Part shown: positions 55,145-64,000 of the stretch, piece after piece | How the letters are laid out: each line of letters starts with the position of its first letter | Numbering within the stretch: the stretch's first letter is position 1 | Assembly: GCA_028583685.1 (NCBI GenBank) | Contig: JAMXIF010000003.1 | Coordinates: forward strand, 53,022,525 to 53,086,524 | Origin: Petaurus breviceps papuanus | Lineage: Eukaryota; Chordata; Mammalia; Diprotodontia; Petauridae | Reading direction: 5' to 3' | DNA length: 64,000 bases | Position numbers and translations under genes: made by a program | The notes under the pieces: model-generated | Seen by the model: the letters and a program-made list of their open reading frames with translations, nothing else | Told to the model about the DNA's origin: nothing | Databases searched by the model: none

Positions 55145-56535
55145 GCCTCTTTAAGAAATCAAGAAAGTATGGAAGGGAATGTATATGTATAAATAGAGAA
55201 ATAGAGAGAGCAAATATATATATATATAACTAAGACAACAACCTTATAGTGCAGACAGTAACTGACTTCAAAGACTGATCACAAATTTAGATCTAACATA
55301 TATGTAAAATGTGTGTGCAACCCATGTGGGTTAGGCATATGTCCACATGGAATGTCTAAACGTATCTTTAAAAACAGTATTGATAGGTATTTTTGGAATG
55401 CTCACTCTTCTCTAAGGGAGTCTTTTATTCCTGCCTGGGTAGGAGAAGTGAACACAAAGCTGACCATTCTGTTCTGTTCTGAGAGATGACTCCATTAAAT
55501 CTCTTTGCTGTCATAAATATTGTTGATATAGAGAAATTACTTTCTTTAGGTTCAAGACACTCTCCTGGTCAGTATCCTTTAAATAGGAAAAGGAAAAACC
55601 TAAATTTAACCCCATAGGATTAACTCTTTCCCACCAAATACTAATTACACAGGGAAAAAACCATCAAACAGAGATATAATAGTGAATAAACTCAGCTATC
55701 CAAACAGATCATAAGAAATTATATAAATTAAAATATACCAGAAAATACATAAAGAATGAGCTTTCCCATTGGGAGAGAGCTATCTCAGCTCAACTGATAG
55801 GGAGGCCCCAATCTCACCCAAAAGGAAATCCCCAGAGTCTCTAGGGACATAAGCTAGAAATCAGGGACAAGTTGAGGCACCAGATCTACAAATCTGCCAC
55901 TTCTCAACATATGAAGTTTGTTTGGTTTTTTTTTTCAACCTCTCTGTATGGGTCCTGAGTATTTTACCAATGTTATATGGCTATGACTATATATATATAT
56001 ATATACACATATATATAGTCTTTGAAGGAATGAAAAATGAATATCATCCAAGTGTATATGTATGCATCTTACCTTCCATAAGAGTCTTATTTTGATTTCT
56101 CATTGTGGCATAAAGATAACCTTAGTTTTCGAAGGCAATGTCAGTGAAGTACAACTTCTACAAGGTTCTACCATATTGAACAGACTTTGAATATGACCCT
56201 AGAAACAGATTAAATCTGTTTTCCAGGGACCAGCTTAGTTAACTTGAGAAAACACATAACTGGTAGGATGATCAGCTGTTGATAAATTTTTTTTAAAGAA
56301 AAAATTTAAATGGCCCTCAGTTATTAAAGGACCATCCCACTTTTGCATTGATGACAATGGAGTGATAGAAAGAACACCAAGGGTGCTAAGAATCACACCC
56401 CTTAGAACATCAACAAACATTCATTTGACTCTGAGATCTTTATACAATGACTAGTAATTTGAAATCTGCAGCACTGGGGGGAACTCTCAAAGTGATGAGA
56501 TCACAGACTTGTGATCACAGACTATTGAAGATTCA
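55145..56535. other. Mostly unassigned sequence
   Basis: Short AT microsatellites near 55206-55226 and 55991-56020. The stretch 55480-55920 has a uniform, moderately AT-rich texture that could be an old insertion, but I recognise nothing. Confidence 0.45.
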
Positions 56536-56539
56536 ATAT

Positions 56540-56895
56540 ATATCTTATGAAATCCTCACTTTTATGCCTTTTCCCACTTTCATGCATTTACACAGGCTGC
56601 TTCCCATGCCAAGATCATTCTCTTCCCTCAGTTCTACCTATTAAAAATGTTCTGTGCCATCAAAGTCCAAGTCAGATGGTACTTTCTTCCTGGTATCTTG
56701 TTTAATTTCCCAGATAAAAGGGAAATTTTCTCTCAAAACAAACTTGGAGCACTTTGGTCTAGACTTCTTCTTTGACCTTACCACATTCTACCTTATTCTT
56801 ATGTCAAGTATAGGTACAATACCATTACTGTTTTTTTATTTTTTATTTCCAGCACCATGTTCATATTAGGCACTTCCTATTTATTGAGCTGAATT
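56540..56895 (+). mobile_element. L2 LINE 3' end
   Basis: 'catttacacaggctgcttcc', 'catgccaagatcattctctt', 'tcaaagtccaagtcagatgg' and 'agcaccatgttcatattagg' follow L2 order. Confidence 0.78.
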
Positions 56896-57169
56896 GAATT
56901 CCTGAGCCCCTATTTCCATAACCCGCATGTGAGAAAGAAAAACATCCCTTCTTTCCCTGTTGCCTTTGATTAATAAGTTTCTCTTCTTTCTTTCTTTCTT
57001 TCTTCCTCACTTCTGCAGACTCCAAAATTACCTAAAGAGTCCCATGCCTCAATATAATCTGGCCCAAACAATCAAACAACTTGAGAAATTTAAGTAACAA
57101 AGGATTACTTCTATCTGGCAGTATCACAGAAGACTTCATGGAAGAGGTGGCAACTGAGCTCTACCTTTA

Positions 57170-57560
57170 TTTTTGTTTTGTTTTCAATCATATTTAATAT
57201 TTTTTCAAGTATATGTAAAAGTAATTTTATCATTCTTTTTTTTTCAAATTTTGAGTTCCAAATTCTCTCCCTTCCTCCCCTCCCACCACACTGAGAAAGC
57301 AAACAATTTGACATAAGTTTAAAAAGTTAAAAGAAATAAGTTTAAAAAAAGTATCTTTGATCTGCATTCAGGTTCTACTAGTTCTTTCTCTAGAGATGGA
57401 TAGCAACTTTAATCATAAATCCCACAGAATTGTCTTTGATCATTGTATTGATGAGAATAGCTAAGTTATTCATAGTAGATCATCATAATAATATGTACTA
57501 TGTACAATGTTCTCCTGGCATTGCTCATTTCACTTTGCATCAGTTCATGTAAGTCCATTT
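57170..57560 (-). mobile_element. L1 LINE 3' UTR fragment, antisense
   Basis: T-rich left end; 'gttccaaattctctcccttc', 'ccacagaattgtctttgatc' and 'ctcatttcactttgcatcag' match the antisense L1 3' UTR as at 3063-3645. It stops about 40 bases before a sense L1 begins. Confidence 0.85.
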
Positions 57561-57599
57561 TTTTCTAAGAACATTCTTGAGCTCTGCTTTTAGTAAAAG

Positions 57600-58167
57600 A
57601 AAAATTTATATAAAGAGCTTTGTGAAATCTATAAGAATATGAGTCATTTCCCAATTGATAAATGCTTAAAGGATATGAATAGTCAATTTTCCAGTGAAGA
57701 AATCAAAGCAATTTATAGTCATGTGGAAAAAAAAAATGTTCTAAATCATTACTGCTTAGAGAAAGTCAAATTAAAACAACCTTGAGATACCATTTTACAT
57801 CTACAGTTTGGCTAAAATGATAGAAGGGGAAAGTGACAAATTTTAGAGAGTATGTAGGAAAATTGGGACATTAATTTATTCTTGGTGGAATTGTGAACTG
57901 ATCCAACCATTCTGGAAAGCAATCTGGAATTATGCCCAAAGAGTTATCAAACTGCCTATACTTTTTGCCCAGCAATACCATTCATTGGTCTGTTTCCAAA
58001 GACAATAGGGAAAAAAGGAGAAGAACCTATATGTTATAAAATGTTTGTAACAGCTCTCTTTGTGGAGGCAAAGAACTAAAAATTGCAGGGATGCCCATCA
58101 ATTGGAGAATGGTTGTGTTATATGATCGTGATGGAATACTGCTGTGCTATAAGAAATGATGAGCTCA
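57600..58167 (+). mobile_element. L1 LINE, left part (ORF2 end), interrupted by a processed pseudogene
   Basis: 'aagtcaaattaaaacaacct', 'tgagataccattttacatct', 'ttggtggaattgtgaactga', 'tcattggtctgtttccaaag' and 'gcccatcaattggagaatgg' are the conserved last part of marsupial L1 ORF2. The match stops at the T-rich tail of the GAPDH copy and resumes at 59280. Confidence 0.9.
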
Positions 58168-59279
<1,112 letters not shown>

Positions 59280-59740
59280 AATGACTTTAGAAAAACATGG
59301 AAGGACTTGCATGAAATAACGAAGAGCGAAATAAGCAGAACCAAGAAAACACTGTATACAGTAAAAGCGATATTGTTTTAAGAACAACTATGAATAAGTT
59401 ATTTTGACTATTATAAATACCCAAATTAACTATAAAGGACACATGAAGAAAGACACTATCTGCATCCAGAGAAAGAGCTGATAAATATAATATGTACAGA
59501 ATAAGTGTGTGTGTGTATACATACACCTATTTGTATCTAATGGTAGCTATCTCTAGGGTGGGGCAGTGAAGGAAAAAAAAGAAATGTACTTGATAATTTT
59601 GTTATATATTTGAAAGGAATAGCAAGTTGTACATGGTAGATTTACAGTTTCATGTGCAATCATCTTTTAAAAATTGCACTGTTATGGAAATGCTTGTTTT
59701 ATTCCATAAATTAAAAATAAAATAAAATTTAAAAATAAAA
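59280..59740 (+). mobile_element. L1 LINE, right part (3' UTR)
   Basis: Resumes with 'actttagaaaaacatggaag', then 'gcgaaataagcagaaccaag', 'gcatccagagaaagagctga' and a tail of taaaa units. Together with 57600-58167 this is one 5'-truncated L1. Confidence 0.9.
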
Positions 59741-59859
59741 TGTCAAGAAAAGAAAGAAAAATTTCAACAGGCAGAGATATACAGAGATCCTATTCCATGC
59801 ATAGTAAAGGGGTAGTATAAGAAAATGAAACATAAATGCAAGAAACAAGAGAAGACAGG

Positions 59860-60012
59860 ATCCAGAACAATAACAAACAAGTAAGCCTGTTTGGATAGGA
59901 CACAGAATGCATGAAAGGAAATAATGGAAAGTAAAGCTGGAAAAGAAGGTTAGAACCAAGTTATGGAGGGCCTTGAGTTCCAGGCTAAAGGCCATATAAG
60001 GAAAGTAAGGCA
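59860..60012 (-). mobile_element. L2 LINE fragment, antisense
   Basis: 'ggaaagtaaagctggaaaag', 'aaccaagttatggagggcct' and 'tgagttccaggctaaaggcc' resemble the antisense L2 block between the tail and the RT. Confidence 0.6.
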
Positions 60013-60493
60013 ATAAGGAGGGTGCAGGCACTTTTAGGTGGTTGACCAAAAGCATGCAAAAATGCAAAAAAAAAATGCAAAAAAAAGCATTCCTTATAGT
60101 TATAATTGGGAATTCTAACACCTGGGAAACAGTACTGCACAGAAAATTACTATCAAAGACTGTTTAAGTCAAATTAGATAGAAGGAAATCTCAGGACACT
60201 ACTCTGTGGAAGCATGAAAGATACTAGAGTCTTCCCCCATGGATGGGAAACCACATAGTGCTTTCGTATTTTAATTACTTATTCTTGGTATTGAGATGTT
60301 ATGTTCAGTTGTTTCTCTGATGCTGACGGGCTACAAGTACTGTGAGAGCCTTCTGATTCTGGGGGCCCTGGGACAAAGCCCCAGCTGCCCCAACTTAGTT
60401 GTGGCTCTGCTAAAAGTCATACCAGAGATTGGGAGACACCCACATGCAGGTATTTTGTACTTTTAAAGCCCCAGAGATAAAGGGCACATAAAA
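60013..60493. other. Unassigned sequence
   Basis: No gene or named repeat recognised. Confidence 0.5.
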
Positions 60494-61233
60494 TATCTCA
60501 TGTAGGAGCCAAGATGGAGGAGTAAAAACAGGACCTCTGTGTGGCGCCAGCTCTAACCACCTCCATTACATGTAAAAAAATTACTCTAAACAAATTTTAG
60601 AGCTACAGAACCCACAAAGTGCCGGAGAGAAACAAATCTCCTGCTGAAGGCAGCCCAGCAGGCAGACAGGAAGGGCCTATCACACTGGGCTGGGAGCCCA
60701 GCACAGTCCCACGTGAGCCACAGGGTTCTGGCCCTGGGGCGGCCTCGACCAGTGACCAGAGCAGACTTCAGGAGAGTGAATCCCCAGCAGCTGTGGTGGT
60801 TTCCAAACTTCTTAACCCATAAACACCAAAGAGAAAGTAAAAGGTCAGTCAGGAACTCTGTTGGAAGAGGGGGATAGAAGAGGTGCAGTCCAGCCCCTGC
60901 CCCAGGGCAAAAAGAGGCAGAGGCGTGGCAGCCGCAGCTACTGCCACATGTCTGTCTCCAGAGCTCCCAGCCTCCAGATTGTAGCGGGGCCAAGCAACCA
61001 TTCAGAGGGTAATCATCTTGCTTTGACGTGCTTGGATCTGGATCGCTGTCTTGAGTGGTGGTCCTGTGGTGTGCGGCCAATGTGCCGGACCTTGTGGGGG
61101 CTGCAGAGATGGTGCCCTCCTAATACCTCTAGCAGCTGCAAAAACCCCAGCAATTTGGGACAAATCTCTCTCCATTCTGAAAGCAGAATTCTACTGTGGC
61201 AAAGAACTCAAAAGTCAAGTAATTGACTGGAAA

Positions 61234-62335
61234 AATGAGCAAGCAGAAGAAATGAAATCCAACCAAAGATTCCTTTTTGGGGGACAAAAAGGATCAAAGC
61301 ATGGAATGGGAGGAAGACAATGAAGTCAGAAATACTGCATCAAAAGCTTCCAAGAAAAATATGAATTGGTTACAGACCATGGAGGAACTCAAGAAGGATT
61401 TTGAAAATCAAGTAAGAGAAATAGAAGAAAAATTGGGAAGAGAAATGAGAATGATGCAAGAAAATCATGAAAAGTGAGTCAACAGTCTGACTGAAGAAAA
61501 TAATACCTTAAAAAATAGACTAACTCAAATGGCAAAAGAGGCCCAAAAAAGCCAATGAGGAGAAGAATGCCTTAAAAAGCTGAATTTGTCAGATGGAAAA
61601 GGAATTTCAAAAACTAACTGAAGAGAATAATTCCTTCAAAATTAGATTGGAGCAAATGGAAGCTAATGACTTTATGAGAAATCAAGATAATATAAAACAG
61701 ATCCAAACAAATTAAAAAATAGAAGGCAATATGAAATATCTCATTGGAAAAACCACTGACCTGGAAAATAGATTCAGGAGAGATCATTTAAAAATTGTTG
61801 GACTACCTGAAATCCATGATCAAAAAAAATAGCCTAGACACCATCTTTCAAGAAATTATTAAGCAAAATTGCCCTGATATTCTAGAACCAGAGGGCGAAA
61901 TAGAAATTGAAAGAATTCACCAATTGCCTCTTGAAAAAGATCCCAAAAAGAAAACTCCTAGGAATATTATAGCCAAATTCCAGAGTTCCCAGGTCGAGGA
62001 GAAAATATTGCAAGCAGTAAGAAACAATTTGAGTATTGTGGAAACACAATCAGGATAACACAAGACCTCGCAGCTTCTACATTAAGGGATTAAAAGACTT
62101 GAAATATGATATTCCAGAGGTCAAAGGAGCTGGGATTAAAACCAAGAATCACCTACCCAGAAAAACTGAGTATGATGCTTCAGGGAAAAATATGATCATT
62201 CAATGAAATAGAGGATTTCCAAGCATTCTTGATGAAAAAAAACAGAGCTGAACAGAAAATTTGACTTTCAAATACAAGAAGCAAGAGAAGCATGAGAAGG
62301 TAAACAGGAAAAAGAAATCACAAGGAACTTATTAA
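61234..62335 (+). pseudogene. L1-type ORF1 (RNA-binding chaperone) remnant of the HAL1
   Basis: Starts ATGAGCAAGCAGAAG with a stop soon after (codon at 61252). Next comes a coiled-coil zone in several frames (61277-61477: MEELKKDFENQVREIEEKLG; then near 61590-61700 heptad-like EEN and EQMEAN repeats). An RRM-like core follows near 61740-62058: TDLENRFRRDHLKIVGLPE, then NCPDILEPEGEIEIERIHQL, PRNIIAKFQ and EKILQAVR. The C-terminal domain continues in another frame past 62058 with ITQDLA, RITYPEKLS, FNEIEDFQAFL. At least four stops or frameshifts break it. In L1 the ORF1 protein trimerises through the coiled coil and binds element RNA. Confidence 0.85.
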
Positions 62336-62417
62336 AGTTGAATTATTTCTATTCCTACATGGAAAAATGATAATTGTAACTCATAAGACTTTTCTCAGTA
62401 TTAGGAGAGTTGAAAGG

Positions 62418-62545
62418 AATATATATGTATATATATGTATACATACATATATGTATATATACATATATGTATATATAGGAGGGTATATGTGTGTATAAAT
62501 ATATATGTGAGGGTGTGCATATGTATGTACATGTATACATAGACA
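62418..62545. repeat. (TATG/TATA)n microsatellite inside the HAL1 3' UTR
   Basis: Alternating purine-pyrimidine tract with partial inverted symmetry; generates artificial Tyr/Ile/His-rich frames on the minus strand. Confidence 0.93.
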
Positions 62546-63383
62546 GAGGGCACAGGACGAGTTGAATATGAAGGGATGATATCTAAAAAAATAAACTCAA
62601 GAGGTGAGAGAGGAATATATTGGGAGAAGGAGAAAGGGAGAGATAGAATAGGGGAAATTTTCTCATATAAAAGAGGCAAGAGAAAACTGTTACAATGGAG
62701 GGAAAGAGCAGAAAGGTGAAAGGGAATGGGTCAATCTCACTCTCATTGAATTTGGCTTAAGGAGGGAATAACATACACACTCAATTGGGTATCTTACCCT
62801 ACAGGAAAATAGGGGGGAAGGGGATAAGGGAGGGAGATGATAGAAGGGAGGGCAGATTAGGGGAGAGGGTAGTTAGAAGCAAACACTTTTGAAAAGGGAC
62901 AGGGTTAAAGGAGAAAATAGAATAAGTGGGGGATGGGGATAGGATGGAAGGAATTATAGTTAGTCTTTCACAATATACCTACTATGGAAATGTTTTGTGT
63001 AACTACACATGTACAACCTATATTGAATTGCTTGTCTTCCCAGTGGGGTGGGTGAGGAAGGAAGAAGGGAAAAAATCTGGAACTCAAAGTTTTAAAAACA
63101 AATGTCTAAAAAAATTGTTTTTTTACATGCAACCAGAAAATAAGATATATAGGCACTGGGGTATAGAAATCTATCTTATCCTACTAGAAAGTTAGGGAGG
63201 TTGGGGGAGGATATAAGAAAGAACAGATTACAGAAAGGGGTATTCAATAGGCTCAGTATTTTGGGGGTAGGAAGCAGGGGAAAGCCAGGGAGAAAAATTT
63301 GTAACTTAAAATCTTGTGGAAATGAATGTTGAAAACTAAAAATAAATAAACAAATTGGAAAATTTTAAAAAGTATCTTATGTA

Positions 63384-64000
63384 AATAAATTTGAGGGTAA
63401 AGAGAACTTCCAGCTAAAACCAGTATATTTCCAAATGAGACACTGCTTTAGTGTGGCTATGCCTATGTTTGAGTGTTCACTTCACTGAATCCCTGCTATG
63501 TGTGCCAATTCATTCTAGCATCTGAAAATATCACATTTAACTAAGATTCATATTGAGTAATTTTTTAAAAGTCCAAGGAACCACGGAATAGGAAGCTCCA
63601 AATTTCTATCCTGCTGCATGGCAGGAATGCTTGAAACAAGAATTAAGGAATGAGATCAAAGTAGGTCTTGGAAAAAGGGGTTTTCCCCCCCTAAGAATCA
63701 TTATTTTGTCACAAAAGCTACTATACAATATGTCATCATTGAAATATAAGCAACCTTTAGTCTTGATTACTATTCTTGAATGCCATTATCACTTCCTAAA
63801 TAATTCACAGGTGACCACATTTTTAAAATCTTGATAAGTTTTGAAAAGTTTCAAATTGCACAGGAGATTCTTGAGCAATTCTCACAGTGAAAGTCTCTTG
63901 CCTGTGAAGATGTAAGGATGCTATCATGTGGGGAAATCATTAACTTTGGGCATTGTTCCAGAGAAGCTGCTGATCTCCGTGTGAGACTGGCAAGAGTTAG
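63384..64000. other. Unassigned sequence at the window edge
   Basis: No gene or named repeat recognised to the end of the window. Confidence 0.5.

Larger units (their letters stand above)
60505..63372 (+). mobile_element. HAL1 (half-L1) element, apparently full length
   Basis: A 2.87-kb element flanked by an 11-bp target repeat (tatctcatgta at 60494-60504, tatcttatgta at 63373-63383). Order: GC-rich 5' UTR starting 'ggagccaagatggaggagt' (60505-61233), one L1-type ORF1 (61234-62335), a microsatellite, a long purine-rich 3' UTR and 'gaatgttgaaaactaaaaat' with A-rich end. There is no ORF2, so endonuclease and reverse transcriptase are absent; mobility would have depended on L1 machinery supplied in trans. 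This ORF1-only layout defines HAL1 in mammals. Confidence 0.88.

Noticed and set aside
60586-61080. 164-codon minus-strand frame
   Set aside because: It is the antisense of the GC-rich HAL1 5' UTR; GC-rich sequence has few stops.
62355-62679. Tyr/Ile/His-rich minus-strand frames
   Set aside because: Translation of the TATG/TATA microsatellite inside the HAL1.

Overview
This window looks like marsupial nuclear DNA. It carries many tRNA-derived SINEs of the marsupial MAR1 and WSINE1-like types, L1 copies with the marsupial type of 3' end, a half-L1 (HAL1) element, RTE-type LINE fragments, and abundant L2, CR1/L3 and MIR relics. CpG is scarce, microsatellites are long, and there are no long open frames. 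The species cannot be fixed by eye. Family names are recalled from known consensus sequences, not from a search.

I see no intact host protein-coding gene. The best trace of a nearby gene is bases 1-2515: almost repeat-free, ending in two ATTAAA signals and a T/GT-rich stretch, as expected for the 3' end of a plus-strand terminal exon. That is an inference and the gene is not recognised. The only certain protein-coding relic is a processed GAPDH pseudogene on the minus strand (58168-59279), inserted in an L1 and lacking the segment that carries the catalytic cysteine.

Layout: 1-2.5 kb possible 3' UTR; 2.6-16 kb L1, L2 and SINE mosaic with an RTE fragment at 12.3-13.7 kb; 16.6-19.6 kb two RTE fragments in opposite orientation flanking a nest of retroviral LTRs; 20.1-21.7 kb two more LTRs, one splitting a MAR1 SINE; 22-28 kb SINEs, L2 and LTR pieces; 28.5-30.2 kb a 118-bp perfect duplication around an L1 piece, then a hAT-type DNA element; 30-38 kb SINEs, microsatellites and some unassigned sequence; 38.8-48.7 kb long antisense L2 copies broken by two LTRs and a MAR1; 48.9 kb a tiny mariner MITE; 49-57 kb SINEs and unassigned sequence; 57.2-59.7 kb L1 plus the GAPDH pseudogene; 60.5-63.4 kb an apparently full-length HAL1 with target-site repeats.

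No operon-like gene cooperation exists here. The story is layered transposition, readable from nesting and target-site duplications. Three solo LTRs of one lineage (17.6, 21.0 and 43.1 kb) each keep a perfect 5-bp target repeat and share a TGTAATGGGAATG start. I found no undescribed coding system; the most useful leads are the LTR lineage, the HAL1, the 118-bp duplication, an unnamed inverted repeat pair at 5.3/6.8 kb, and a MIR-plus-tail repeat shared by 15.3 and 22.1 kb.
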